A stretch of 64,000 nt of DNA from CAWAHD01 sp963781785 (GCA_963781785.1 CAWAHD010000002.1:4898001-4962000); one strand, 5' to 3'. Counted from the first letter of the stretch, positions 21,088-33,002 are shown. Made by a program: numbers and translations. Notes: generated from the letters alone by a model not told the origin.

Positions 21088-22059
21088 ATGAAGATATCTC
21101 ACACTCGCCGTGACTTTCTCAAAGCCAGTTCGTTCGTCGCGGGCACCTCGCTCTTGAGCTCGGTCCCGGCTGACGGTCAGGACGCGACCAAATCCAACCA
21201 CCCGAGTCCGCCGCGGCCGGTCAAGGTTGTCGTATGGGATGAGCAGCAGCCCGCCCAGAAGCAGGCATACTCGAAGTTCCTGGGCAATCAAATCGCCGAA
21301 CATCTCGAGGTCCAGCCGGGAGTTTCGGTCCGGTCGGTCAACATCAACGATCCCGGCCAGGGGTTGGCCCAGGGCGTGCTCGACGACTGTCACGTGCTCC
21401 TCTGGTGGGGACACGTGCGGCAAGCTGAGATTACCCCGGAATCCGGCCGGGCCATCGTCGAGCGGATCAAGGACGGCAGGCTCTCGCTCGTCGCCCTCCA
21501 TTCAGCGCACTGGTCGACGCCGTTCGTGGAGGCCATGAACGAGCGGACGCGCCTCGACGTTGCCGGGAAGCTCCTAGCCGGCGGGAACGAACGAATCGAG
21601 ACCACCTTCGTCGCACCAGTACCGCGCTATACGGTTCCAAAGGCCGATGCGCGTGTGACACCTTACGTTTCCTGGCGCAAGTTCCCCGACGGTCTTTCGA
21701 AGGCGACAGTTCACTTGCCATTGTGTTGTTTCCCGGCATACCGCGGCGACGGCAAGCCGAGTCGAGTGAGCGTGCTCAAGCCGGACCATCCGATCGCCCG
21801 AGGAATTCCAAAGGAGTTTGAAATTTCGCAGACCGAGATGTATGACGAGCCGTTTCACGTACCCGATCCCGACGAGGTGATTCTGGAGGAGCGGTGGGCG
21901 ACGGGCGAGTGGTTTCGTAGCGGAGCCATCTGGAGACTGGGCAAGGGCAAGGTATTTTACTTCCGCCCAGGACATGAGACGTATCCGATCTACAAGCAGC
22001 CGATACCGCTCAAGATCCTGACCAACGCTGTCCGCTGGCTTGCCTCCGAAGCATCTTGA
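21088..22059 (+). CDS. ThuA-domain (trehalose-utilisation-like) protein with Tat signal
   Basis: 323 residues. The N-terminus HTRRDFLKASSFVAGTSLLS is a twin-arginine signal. The mature domain is a class I glutamine-amidotransferase-like fold of the ThuA type: PVKVVVWDEQQPAQKQAYSK, VLDDCHVLLWWGHVRQAEIT, GRLSLVALHSAHWSTPFVEA and the C-terminal GKVFYFRPGHETYPIYKQP, the hallmark ending with the conserved His. ThuA proteins take part in disaccharide use in rhizobia, biochemical role unsettled. Placement after the alpha-mannosidase suggests a sugar-catabolic role. Ends before a hairpin at 22132-22160 and a convergent peptidase gene. Confidence 0.88.
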   Translation: MKISHTRRDFLKASSFVAGTSLLSSVPADGQDATKSNHPSPPRPVKVVVWDEQQPAQKQAYSKFLGNQIAEHLEVQPGVSVRSVNINDPGQGLAQGVLDDCHVLLWWGHVRQAEITPESGRAIVERIKDGRLSLVALHSAHWSTPFVEAMNERTRLDVAGKLLAGGNERIETTFVAPVPRYTVPKADARVTPYVSWRKFPDGLSKATVHLPLCCFPAYRGDGKPSRVSVLKPDHPIARGIPKEFEISQTEMYDEPFHVPDPDEVILEERWATGEWFRSGAIWRLGKGKVFYFRPGHETYPIYKQPIPLKILTNAVRWLASEAS

Positions 22060-22131
22060 GCTCGGCCGGAATCGGCCGAGCGAGCACTGTGTCGTAAAAC
22101 CGAACGCTCCAAAGACAGCCAGAAAATGGTT

Positions 22132-22160
22132 GGGGCCGCCGGTTGTGATCCGGCGGCCCC
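22132..22160. terminator. Strong GC hairpin between convergent genes (probable bidirectional terminator)
   Basis: GGGGCCGCCGG-TTGTGAT-CCGGCGGCCCC is a perfect 11-bp stem with a 7-nt loop, centred between the stop codons of the ThuA gene (22059) and the M28 peptidase gene (22216). No T-tract follows on either side, so it is not a textbook intrinsic terminator, but its location fits transcription insulation of the convergent pair. Confidence 0.6.
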
Positions 22161-22215
22161 GACTGCGATCCGATCCTCGATTTGACGAGCCGAGGACTGA
22201 TCAATCCTGGTCAGC

Positions 22216-24156
<1,941 letters not shown>

Positions 24157-24492
24157 GAGTGCAGGTCTCCAGTTAGACAAAGGGTGCGCGTCGCTCAGCC
24201 GTTACGGATTACAGCGTCAAACGGGCGAAAACCGGACCCAAGACATCGGTTCGGAAGCGACATTGTATGTTGGTCGCGCCAACGTGTCACGGGGCTTGCG
24301 GACCGGCTGCTCAAATCTTTGCCAAAAATCGATCAGGGGATTGACTTGGGCTTTTCGATCGAAGAAGAAGGCTCAATGGACTGGCGCGATTCGATCGAGG
24401 CCGGTGCTCGCGGCACGTCGATCCGATCACGTTCGAGCGGGCGGGTTGGCAAGCATCGTTGCGCGATCGGTGATTCTCACGGGGAGCCGCAA
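24157..24492. other. Divergent intergenic region, no gene seen
   Basis: 336 bp between the divergent peptidase and oxidoreductase genes. It must hold both promoters, but no convincing -35/-10 pair or operator was recognised. GGGGAG just before 24493 serves as the ribosome site of the oxidoreductase. Confidence 0.5.
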
Positions 24493-25842
24493 ATGAACGA
24501 CTGGACGCGTCGCGAGTTCCTGGCGGCCGGGGCCCTGGCAGCCGCGAGCCAGGCTGATCAGAAGGCAAAGGGCGAGGGCGGAGGTCAAGCCGGTAAGGGA
24601 ACCAAAGATCAGCCCGGCAGCGCCCCTGCGGGCGAGGCCAAAGCGGCGCCGCCCAGCGAAAAGGTCGTCCTGGGTTTCATCGGCGTCGGCGGCATGGGAA
24701 CGGGGTTACTGAATACGTTCAAGGGATTTTCCGACGTCGGCGTCGCGGCGGTGTGCGACGTGTATCAGCCGCACCTCGACCGTGCCCGCTCGAAGGCTGG
24801 CGGCTCGCCCCAGGCCTACGCCGACTTCCGCCGGGTACTCGACCGCAAGGATATCGACGCCGTCGTCATCGCCACGCCCGACCACTGGCACGGGATCACG
24901 ACCATCCTCGCCTGCCAGGCCGGCAAGGACGTCTACTGCGAAAAACCGCTAGCCCACCGCATTCAAGAAGGTCGAGCCATGGTTCGAGCGTCCGAAGACC
25001 ACAAGCGGGTGACCCAGATGGGTAACCTGATCCACGCCGGGGAGAATTACCATCGCGTCGCCGAAATCGTCCGCTCGGGCGTCCTGGGCAGGATCAGCAA
25101 GACACGGGTCTGGCTGGCCGCCGACCGTCACGGGCTGGGCAGTCCCAAGGATGCACCTCCGCCTGCTGGCTGCGACTATGACTTCTGGCTCGGACCTGCC
25201 CCCAAACGGCCGTTCAACCCAAATCGCTTCACATTCAACTGGCGTTTCTTCTGGGATTACGGCGGCGGAATCCTCACGGACTTCTGCTGCCACATCGTCG
25301 ACCTGGTCCACTGGGCGATGGAGGTCGACGCCCCCCGCTCGATCTCAGCGACGGGCGGCCGCTATGCCCTGTCCGACAATGCCGAGGTGCCCGACACCCT
25401 CGAGGTCGTGTACGAATACGAAAAGCAGGGCCACAAGTTCTTGATGGTCTGGAGCCAGACCGACGCCAGCACTCACGGCCTCGAAAAGCAGGGCCTGGGC
25501 ATCATGTTCCAGGGAACCAACGCTACACTTGTCGCCAGCTATGACAACTACCGGATCATCCCCGAGCACGGCGGCAAGATCGATGAGCCCCCCAAGAGCC
25601 TGCCGCGCTCCCCCGGGCATCACCGCGAGTGGATCGATGCGATCAAGACCCGGGCGCAGTGTTCCTGCCACTTCGGTTATGGCCATCGGTTAACGACCGT
25701 GGGCAACCTCGGCAACATCTCGCTCTGGACCGGCGAGAAGCTCACGTGGGACCCCGCCGCCGAGCGGATTCTCAATCACCCGGAAGCCAACCAGTACCTG
25801 ACCAAGGATTACCGCAAGCCCTGGACGCTGCCCAGCGTTTGA
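24493..25842 (+). CDS. Gfo/Idh/MocA-family oxidoreductase with Tat signal
   Basis: 449 residues. Tat signal WTRREFLAAGALAAAS, then a low-complexity Lys/Gly/Ala linker, a Rossmann NAD(P) domain (VVLGFIGVGGMGTGLLNTF), the family motif with the catalytic-region Lys (AGKDVYCEKPLAHRIQEGRA) and the C-terminal substrate domain (FWDYGGGILTDFCCHIVDLV, where GGG-D-xxxH is typical). These exported enzymes are abundant in planctomycetes and probably oxidise or epimerise sugars or derivatives; cofactor is likely bound before export by Tat. RBS GGGGAG lies 6 bp upstream. The FG-GAP gene follows after 12 bp, so the two form an operon. Confidence 0.92.
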   Translation: MNDWTRREFLAAGALAAASQADQKAKGEGGGQAGKGTKDQPGSAPAGEAKAAPPSEKVVLGFIGVGGMGTGLLNTFKGFSDVGVAAVCDVYQPHLDRARSKAGGSPQAYADFRRVLDRKDIDAVVIATPDHWHGITTILACQAGKDVYCEKPLAHRIQEGRAMVRASEDHKRVTQMGNLIHAGENYHRVAEIVRSGVLGRISKTRVWLAADRHGLGSPKDAPPPAGCDYDFWLGPAPKRPFNPNRFTFNWRFFWDYGGGILTDFCCHIVDLVHWAMEVDAPRSISATGGRYALSDNAEVPDTLEVVYEYEKQGHKFLMVWSQTDASTHGLEKQGLGIMFQGTNATLVASYDNYRIIPEHGGKIDEPPKSLPRSPGHHREWIDAIKTRAQCSCHFGYGHRLTTVGNLGNISLWTGEKLTWDPAAERILNHPEANQYLTKDYRKPWTLPSV

Positions 25843-25854
25843 TGGAGATCGATC

Positions 25855-27067
25855 ATGACCCGAATTCGAGCGGTTGTTGCCGGCCTGGCCGGCTTGACGT
25901 TTCTGGCCGCAACGGCCCAGGCCGGCGATCCGAAATGGAAACAAATCACCTTGGGCGCCCAGAGCGAGTACGAAGCCGCTGGAGTCTTCGACGTCGACAA
26001 CGACGGCAAGCTCGACGTAGTCGCCGGGGGATTCTGGTATCAAGCCCCCGACTGGAAGCGCTACCCCGTCCGCGAGGTCGCGCGGGTCGGCACGTACTAC
26101 AACGATTTCTCGACCTTGCCGCTGGACGTGAACGGCGATGGCCATACCGACTTCATCTCGTGCTCGTACTTCGGACGCAACGTCGGCTGGGTCGAGAACC
26201 CGGGGAAAGTCGGTGCGGCCTGGACCTATCACGAGGTCGACACGCCGGGCAACATTGAGGCAGCCTGGATGGTCGATCTCTCCGGCGACGGCGTGCCCGA
26301 CCTTCTTCCCAACACGGTCAACGTGGTGGTCTGGTACGAGGTGGTCAAAAAAGCGGACGGCAAGGGGGTCGAGCTCAAGAAGCATGATTTCGGTAAGGAG
26401 GCGGCCGGCCACGGAGTGGGCTCGGGCGACGTGAACGGCGACGGCCGCACCGATTTGCTCACTCCCAAGGGCTGGTTCGAGGCCCCGGCAAATCCCGCCG
26501 CGCTCCGAATGGACGTGGCATCCCGAGTGGCAGGCAGGAGCAACCGGCATCCAGATGCTCGCCCGCGACGTGGATGGCGATGGGCTCTCTGACGTCGTCT
26601 ACGGGATGGGTCACGACTACGGCATTTTCTGGCTTCGCCAGGATAAAGGGTCGAGCGGCGAGCGCACCTGGACCAAGCAGACAATCGACGACTCGGTCGC
26701 CTCGGTGCACGCCTTGATCTGGGCTGACCTGGACGGCGACGGCAAGGCGACCGAGCTCGTGACCGGCAAGCGAGTCTATGCCCACGAAGTCGAGCCCGGC
26801 GCGACCGACGGCTCCTTGATCGCCTGGTATGACTTTGACTCCAGCTCCAAGAAGTGGCGCAGACACGTCATTTTCCAGGGAGAGCTCGCCAAGAGCGCCC
26901 CCAAGACTGCCGGCGAGCGCCTGGCGCTCAAGGACTTCCCACCAGGTACCGCGGGCACCGGCCTGCAACTGACAGCCATCGATATCGACGGCGACGGCGA
27001 CATCGACCTGGTGTGCCCGGGTAAGAGCGGGCTTTACCTGTTCGAGAACCTCGGGGGATCGAAATGA
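25855..27067 (+). CDS. Secreted FG-GAP/VCBS repeat protein (one frameshift)
   Basis: About 404 residues. Signal peptide VVAGLAGLTFLAATAQAGDP, followed by repeated calcium-binding-like blades: FDVDNDGKLDVVAGGFWY, LDVNGDGHTDFISC, VDLSGDGVPDLLPN, GDVNGDGRTDLLTP, RDVDGDGLSDVVYG, ADLDGDGKATELVTG and IDIDGDGDIDLVCPG. Seven D-x-D/N-x-D-G-x-x-D units would make a beta-propeller. The frame breaks near 26503; removing one T yields PAAPEWTWHPEWQAGATGIQ and rejoins the second half. Such proteins are typically extracellular. A GGAGATCGATC ribosome site precedes the start. Confidence 0.86.
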
Positions 27068-27295
27068 GCGCGGAGCGCCGCGCCGACCAGGGCACTCGCT
27101 CGACTCCCATCGCGCGGAGCTGGAATGAGAACACGTGCCATTCTGGCAGTTGGCTCCGGCTCGCAATTTTTCCGCCCCGACTGACGCCAGAAATCGATTT
27201 GGAACTCGATCGATGACTCCGTCGCGCACACAACGAGTCTCAGCAAAAAACCACCTCGTTGCCCAACCCCTTACTCAAGTTGGAGTTCCGCTAGG

Positions 27296-27608
27296 GTTTG
27301 GAATAATCGGAAAAACGTAGACTCATTTCCTAACCTTTGACATGAGTTGGAGTTCCGCTAGGGTTTGGAGTAATCGAAATAACCGGACAAAAATCGGGCG
27401 CCTTGCCGCATCTCAATACAGCAATTGGCGTTGTGAATTTCCATGGAATAATCGGAACTCAAGGGCGAAAATGGGGGTGTCGGCACATGTCCTTACCGGG
27501 ATTGGCCTTGTGAATGGGTTTGGAATAATCGGAACTCGTTGGTGAAAGCGCACTGATGTACTATCTCGTTAGAGGACTTCGGGTTGCGGACGAGTTTGGA
27601 ATGATCGG
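27296..27608 (+). repeat. Array of a ~15-bp motif at ~75-bp spacing
   Basis: The motif GTTTGGAATAATCGG occurs at 27296-27310, with variants at 27363-27377 (one or two changes), 27443-27455 (partial), 27518-27532 (exact) and 27594-27608 (one change). Spacings are 67, 80, 75 and 76 bp. The first two copies share a longer upstream block (GAGTTCCGCTAGG). Sequences between copies are unrelated by eye. The repeats are too short and degenerate for a CRISPR and no cas gene is near. No ORF of credible character covers the region. Confidence 0.6.
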
Positions 27609-27790
27609 AACGGGGCATCGAACCCGCGTATCCGACGAATCGCATTCAATTGGGATGATCATGTCGGTCAATCGATCGAGAATAAACGGAGAATCGATCA
27701 GGCCTTTCTGATCGCGAAGGCGATGAGAAAAGCCTGCTGGACGAGGCGATTCGCCGCGGGATGGGGGAGCGCGGGCGTGCCCATGGCGAC

Positions 27791-28278
27791 CGTTCGGGAC
27801 GGCCGGATCATGCGATCGGCCTCATTGTCGCCTTTCGCTCCCGCGCAAGTTTTCGTATCTGCTACCCAAAAGCCCACACTTTCGCAGGAGCGAAAGGCGA
27901 CTCTATGACGATCGTTCGGGACGGCCGGATCATGGGATCGGCCTGATTGTCGCCTTTCGCTCCCGCGAAAGTTTTCGTATCTGCTACCCCAAAGCACACA
28001 CTTTCGCAGGAGCGAAAGGCGACTCTATGACGATCGTTCGGGACGGCCGGATCATGGGATCGGCCTGATTGTCGCCTTTCGCTCCCGCGCAAGTTTTCGT
28101 ATCTGCTACCCCAAAGCACACACTTTCGCAGGAGCGAAAGGCGACTCTATGACGATCGTTCGGGACGGCCGGATCATGGGATCGGCCTGATTGTCGCCTT
28201 TCGCTCCCGCGCAAGTTTTCGTATCTGCTACCCCAAAGCACACACTTTCGCAGGAGCGAAAGGCGACTCTATGACGAT
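27791..28278. repeat. 122-bp tandem repeat, four copies, each with a long hairpin
   Basis: Copies begin at 27791, 27913, 28035 and 28157 and are nearly identical; the first is the most diverged. Each contains an inverted repeat with ~24-nt arms around a ~27-nt loop (first copy: arms 27827-27850 and 27878-27901). Each arm is itself a short hairpin of the form CTTTCGC-NGGA-GCGAAAG, where N is G or A. Exact 122-bp periodicity and high identity point to recent amplification. Single units of the arm occur elsewhere at 43368, 43405, 44359, 44395 and 52647. Open frames here repeat the same peptide and are not credible genes. Confidence 0.9.
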
Positions 28279-28465
28279 CCCGCGCAGGAAAGCAGGAGGC
28301 CAGAGAATCCGGCGGGAAAAGAAGATTTCGGTGAGGCTTCGACTGGGCCATTGCGTGCTGGGGCCAGTCCTGATTTCCTGCCTCATGCCGTTGAAACGGG
28401 GGCTCCTGTCCCGCGGCGCAGCAGATTCCGTCACCTCCGTGTGCGATGCACCATCGCCGCTTCGA

Positions 28466-28567
28466 TCAGATCTGCCAACCCGGCTTTTTAGCTGTGACGG
28501 AGCACTCGTCCTCGTCGGGGAGATCATAAAGCGATACCGGTACATTGTCGATGACAAGGGTCGGCAT
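28466..28567 (-). pseudogene. Possible remnant of a small antitoxin gene
   Basis: From the ATG at 28567 (GAGG 8-11 bases upstream) the minus strand encodes 33 residues, MPTLVIDNVPVSLYDLPDED.... The first 15 resemble the ribbon-helix-helix start of FitA/VapB-type antitoxins, but the frame then leaves the family pattern and stops at 28466. No PIN toxin was found next to it. This is a short and tentative call. Confidence 0.3.
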
Positions 28568-28944
28568 CCGGCGATCCTCAGATAGACTTCGAAGCTGGCG
28601 GGCACACTGTCGTTCTACACCAGGTTCCGGCCGCCGCGCAGCCGAAAGCCAGGCAACGGAAGTCCAATGTGGCACTCCGGTCAAGAACCCTGACTTCCCC
28701 CCCGTCTCACCTCTTCGACGAAACACGAGCCAATCCCGCGGCCGCCTCCGCTGAAGGCGGATGAGGGAATACCTGCCTTGTGACCTGCGGCCGTACAGGA
28801 GGAATCCAATTGCCGTATCGCTCCAATCGAGTCGAGCCGGAAGTCGTCGTGCAAGCATCTCGCCCGATGTCATTGAACAACAAACCGGGCATGGCAGGGT
28901 GGCTGTGGATCATGTTGGATCCCGACCAAACCCGACCAGGGCTG
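28568..28944. other. No gene recognised upstream of the dndE stop
   Basis: 377 bp between the antitoxin-like remnant and the end of dndE. Open frames exist on both strands but none has a ribosome site plus recognisable protein character. Possibly eroded accessory DNA. Confidence 0.4.
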
Positions 28945-29340
28945 CTACGGTTCGACCACATCTTCCTCGGTGGCCAATCGCAGTAGATCGCCGATCGAGC
29001 GTATCGACTGCGGAGCGGCCAGGTAGCCGATGCCCCGGTGCAAGTGCAGACGAACCTGGCGAGCCAGAACCTCTTCCGAGCTACCCAGCCCATCCTGCTC
29101 ACAACGCTCTTTCAAGAGTGCCAGGTAGATTTCGTGAGCGTCGCCGCCGAAAACCTGCCACGTCATCTCGACATTGCTGTCGGCGGGGATATCGACAGGG
29201 GCCGGCGGCGACGCCTGCCGGAGCGACAGACAAAACGCCCACCGGCAAAGCACATTCCAGTGGGGAATACCCGTCCGGGTTTTGAGCCGGATCAATTGCT
29301 CCTTCGCCTGAGTCGAAAGCCGGATCTGCTTGATGCTCAT
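28945..29340 (-). CDS. dndE: DNA sulfur modification protein DndE
   Basis: 131 residues starting MSIKQIRLSTQAKEQLIRLK. The family pattern is clear: LKTRTGIPHWNVLCRWAFCL near the N-terminus, a central SNVEMTWQVFGGDAHEIYLA, and a C-terminal helix with HRGIGYLAAPQSIRSIGDLL. DndE takes part in DNA phosphorothioation with DndA, C and D and in Dnd studies was linked to nicked-DNA binding. The start codon overlaps the dndD stop (ATGA, 29337-29340), so translation is coupled. It is the last gene of the dndCDE arm and its length matches known homologues. Confidence 0.9.
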   Translation of the reverse strand: MSIKQIRLSTQAKEQLIRLKTRTGIPHWNVLCRWAFCLSLRQASPPAPVDIPADSNVEMTWQVFGGDAHEIYLALLKERCEQDGLGSSEEVLARQVRLHLHRGIGYLAAPQSIRSIGDLLRLATEEDVVEP

Positions 29341-31374
29341 GCCCGACCCCTGTGCTTGCTGTCGCCCGGCGTGTCCTTCCAGAAATAGCCTTCTTCTGAG
29401 CGAGTCGCCCGCGACGCGTCGTCGTAAACAAGGTGATAGGCCCGCGCGATGTGGGGCTGGAGAGCCTGGTAATACTGCCTGTCGACCTCGGTGTCCGTCG
29501 AGAGAATCAGGACCTGGTGGCTCGCGTGCGGGAAGTAGCGCTCGACGAGATGGCGCCGGTGCTGCTGCGTCCAGCCGGGCCATCGGCGTGTCGATGATCG
29601 CCGGCAGCGGATGGGCCGACGCGCGGGCCAATCCCCACAGCACCGATATCGCGAAGATCTGCTTCTCGCCCTCGGACAGACGCTCCTTCGACAAGGCGTG
29701 CCCTGCTTCGCTATAGAGCGTGATCGCGAAGGTCGCGGGATCGATATGAATCCGCTCGACCATGGTCTGCTTGCGCAGCAGGTACCGGAACGATTCGGTG
29801 ATCAAGTCGGACAGCCGATCGATCTTGCGCTCGGTCGCCCGTGCCAGGAACTCCTTCATCACGACACGCGTTTTGGCGGCCATGCGGGCCATTCGCTGCC
29901 GATCATCCTGGGCGAACTCCTCGCTTCGCCTCGCGCTCGGTGATCGCCTGGATCCGCGCCGTCCGGGCCTCCCAATCGGCCTTGCGCTCGTCCACCGTGC
30001 GGTCCAGTTGTTTCGCCTGGTCGTTGAGGGTCGTCATGCGCTCGGTGGCCGCGCGGAGGCGCTTGAGAAACTCGCCGATCCCCTCGTCCTCCGGTGTAAT
30101 CGATTCGAGCCGCTCGACGTCTTTGGTCTGACGATCGAGCAGCGAACGTCTCGCCAGCAGCGTATCGGCCTCTCGGCGGAGTTCCGCCAGCTTCTGACTT
30201 CGTAGATGGTCGAGAAAGGACCGGGTGCCGGAGGTTAGCGAAAGCCGCGCAGCCGTCTCGTGAGCACTCAACGCGCGCGACTTCCGATCATCGGCAAGAT
30301 GCTGTTTGACCTTTCGCAGGATTGCTGGCGCAGCCTTCACGTCGGTCAGCAACTCCAGCAGGTTTTCGTCCCTCTCGGTGAGGATATGCCGGACAACTTC
30401 GACGTCAGCCGCCAATCGCTCTCGCTCATCCTGTCGCTTGACACGTTCGAGAAGATCGCCCAGCAGGCAAAGGGGCAGCTCCGTGGCGGCAAGAGCAACC
30501 AGTCGGGACTCGCAATCGCCGACTTCATTCTTCAGCTCCTGTTGCCGGCGCTTGCGGTCGCCTCGTGCCTCCCAGTGTTTTCCGCCCGCGGCCGCAAACT
30601 CCTCTTCGAGCCGTTGCACCTCGGCTTCGGTGCGGCGCCGGATGTTTTCGAGCTCGCCGCGCTTCGTCCGCAACAGAGTGAGTTCAGACGCGAGCTGCTC
30701 GATTCCTCTCTCGAGATCGGCACGGTCCTCTCGGGGCATGGTGGCTTCCCGTTCCCTCGCCAGCTTCGCTTCCACGGCGCCGGCGTCGGCAATCAGGCGC
30801 TCGGCGATATCGAGGCCAAGGAGCGACTTGACCGCCGACCCCAGGACCTGGCTGCTCGTCTCGTCCTCGGCCAGGGAACGGATCTTCTCGGCGTCAAAAA
30901 AGAAGAGCTGCGAGACCTCGAGCGGGAAGAAGTCCTCGACGAGCTGGCTCCAGTGCTCGGAGTGCCAGCGATCGGGGACACCATCCAGCAAGACACGAAG
31001 CTCCTCCCGCACTTTGCCGCCGCTGCACATTCCAGGATCGATGGACCTCGTACACGTGCTCTTCACCGCCGGAAGCGTATCGAAACGAAAGCGAGACCCC
31101 GGCCCCGTCGCTCTCGCTGACGCCATGAGTGGATCGATTTGCGGAAGAACTCGTCGTAGGCCATGCCCGCCCGCTTCGAGCAACGCGCGCGAGCCCCGTA
31201 GAGTGCAAGCTGGATCGCGTCGAGCAGGGTCGTCTTGCCGGCGCCGTTGACGCCGCCGAAGAGCACGATCCCCCGCATGCCGGCGTTGCGCGGAGCGGGC
31301 AACGGAGTGAGGTCGAAGGTCTGTTCGCCGCGGAAGAGGCAGAAGTCCCGTAGCGTCACGTGCTCCAGAATCAT
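29337..31374 (-). CDS. dndD: DNA sulfur modification protein DndD, SMC-like ATPase (about four frameshifts)
   Basis: About 680 residues when repaired. It starts at 31374 with MILEHVTLRDFCLFRGEQTF, then Walker A in LFGGVNGAGKTTLLDAIQLA. The middle reads FFPLEVSQLFFFDAEKIRSL, a long coiled coil with a central CLLG turn, and the C-terminal ABC signature and Walker B appear as RLSEGEKQIFAISVLWGLAR and LPAIIDTPMARLD. Frame breaks lie near 31110, 31035, 29915 and 29570; the last portion (HQVLILSTDTEVDRQYYQAL, in a third frame) ends at 29337 overlapping dndE by four bases. The start overlaps the dndC stop (ATGA). DndD provides ATPase function to the sulfur insertion complex. Dispersed single-base breaks in intact family sequence favour assembly error over a dead gene. 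Confidence 0.86.
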
Positions 31375-32899
31375 TCCTGTCGACCCGAGCTCGATCGTTC
31401 GTCGTCTGTCAGATCCTCCCGAAAGAGCACCAGTTGCCGGCTCTGGTCGTCCTCCTCGGCTTTCAGCTTCTTGAGACGGTTGTCCCGTTCTGTCAGGACC
31501 TCGACGGCTTCCTTCTCGTCCTCGAAGATCGACCGCCTTGAGGCAGTTTTCGAGAGCATCGATGACGCCGACCCTGCGGGTCATCCCTCGGAACTCCTGC
31601 TCGACACCCAGGAGCGCGACCTGGGCGTCGAAGAGTACCTCGTCGCCGTTGCAGATCTCGCGGAGCAACTCCCAGTCGTCGGACCGCAGGGCATTTCCGT
31701 CCTCCCGCGGTTTGGGGAACGGCTCGCCGGTCACCTCTTCGTAGATCCGCGGGAGGCTATCGTCAAACTCATGCTTTTCATGAAGCCAGAGGCGGCGAAT
31801 CTCGACCAGCTCTTCGAGGCTGATGAGCTGAATCTGGCGGAATTCTTCGGGCCCGTTCTGCCGTGCGCTCTGCTGGGCCTCGAGCACGCGCCTGAGCCAG
31901 TATTCGCGCGCCTCTTTCTTGTATGGCCCGGGAACCGTCCGGTCGTGAAAGAGCTGGACATGACCGTTCATCCGTCGGAAATCGCGCTTGTCGCGATCGG
32001 GCTCATCGAGCTCGTTGCGGAGCTCGAGGAGCGGCGTCATCCAGACCTTTTCCTCGTCGTTCTTGATCATCGCCTCCATCGACCGGTCCTTGTCGACGAC
32101 AGTGCACACCCAGCAGCCGAACCGGCTGCTGCCGCAGCTCGGGGTGGTGCTATCGACGACCAGTGGGCATTCTCCGCCCTCGGTCGCACCCTGGTACATG
32201 CCCAGGAGCGATTTGTTGTCGTGCCCCCACGGGTTCTTCACTTGCATGAGGTAGAGCCAGACGTCGTCGTTGTTCCAATCCTCGATCGGCGTGTAGACGA
32301 GCGAGTTGGGCAGGCTGGCGTTGGGTACGAGCCGTTCGCGGACGCGGCGGCGCGGCATGTTTCTCGATGTTCGCGGCCCGCCTCTGGCTCTCGGCCTTGC
32401 GCGTGCCAAGGACGAGGATGGCCTCGCCGTACTTCTGCACAACGCCGCGGATGAACTTGTTAGACGGCTTGATCTTGAGCCGTTCGGTGCACCAGCGAAA
32501 CTTCTGGCTCGGTGCCGGGTAGCCGCGGCCGATCAGGTTGACCCAGAACGAATCGGCGACCTCGGGCGTGAGCTTGTGGGGATGGATCGGCAGCTCCTGC
32601 TCGCGTGCTGCGTTCTGCATGCGGTCGAGCGAGGTTTCGACCCAGCGCGAAACCAGCGGTTGCTCGACCAGCGTATCCGTCGAGATCACGTGAATCGGCT
32701 TGGTGCGCTCGGCGGCCGGGAGCTTGCGGATGGCCAGCCAAACGAGCTGGAGCGTGGCGCTCGAATCCTTGCCGCCGCTATAGCCGACCACCCAGGGAAT
32801 GGCGTCGGCCAGGTAGAGCTCGCGAATCTCCTCGCACGCGGCCTCAACCGATTTGGCGAGGCCCAATCTCCGAAACACCGACCGAGGCGAGCGCGGCAC
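31371..32899 (-). CDS. dndC: DNA phosphorothioation sulfurtransferase DndC, PAPS-reductase-like (two frameshifts)
   Basis: About 510 residues. The ATP pyrophosphatase P-loop is VVGYSGGKDSSATLQLVWLA, followed by PIHVISTDTLVEQPLV and FRWCTERLKIKPSNKFI. After the break near 32355 come VYTPIEDWNNDDVWLYLMQV and a Cys-rich part, GGECPL and SRFGCWVC, fitting the iron-sulfur cluster ligands of DndC. A second break near 31535 leads to the charged C-terminus ending QSRQLVLFREDLTDDE... at 31371. DndC activates DNA with ATP and passes sulfur from DndA. The start is taken as a GTG at 32899; an ATG at 32906 is in another frame and could be real if an indel is present. The promoter is at 32959-32987. Confidence 0.88.
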
Positions 32900-32934
32900 G
32901 ACTCATGATCCCAAGGCAATTCGTCATGAAATGT

Positions 32935-32987
32935 TGGAAGTCAAATACTGACTTCCAGAATATAAACGTTGACTTCCAAACTGTCAA
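32935..32987 (-). promoter_or_regulatory. dndC promoter with three TGACTTCCA-type operator half-sites
   Basis: On the minus strand TTGACA (complement of 32982-32987), a 17-bp spacer and TATATT (complement of 32959-32964) form a near-consensus sigma70-type promoter firing toward dndC. Nine-base half-sites TGACTTCCA or its complement lie at 32935-32943 (inverted), 32949-32957 and 32970-32978. The first two make a perfect inverted repeat with a 5-bp centre just downstream of the -10; the third sits between -35 and -10, 21 bp from the second. This arrangement suits a repressor. A weaker TTGACT at 32969-32974 could serve dndA in the other direction. Confidence 0.72.
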
Positions 32988-33002
32988 TCGAGGAGAATGT
33001 GT

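Noticed and set aside
27296..27608. CRISPR array
   Set aside because: Repeats are about 15 bp and degenerate, spacers exceed 50 bp, and no cas gene is present.
27698..28351. Four overlapping minus-strand open frames with repeated peptides
   Set aside because: They arise from the 122-bp tandem array, whose unit is not a multiple of three, and show no ribosome sites.
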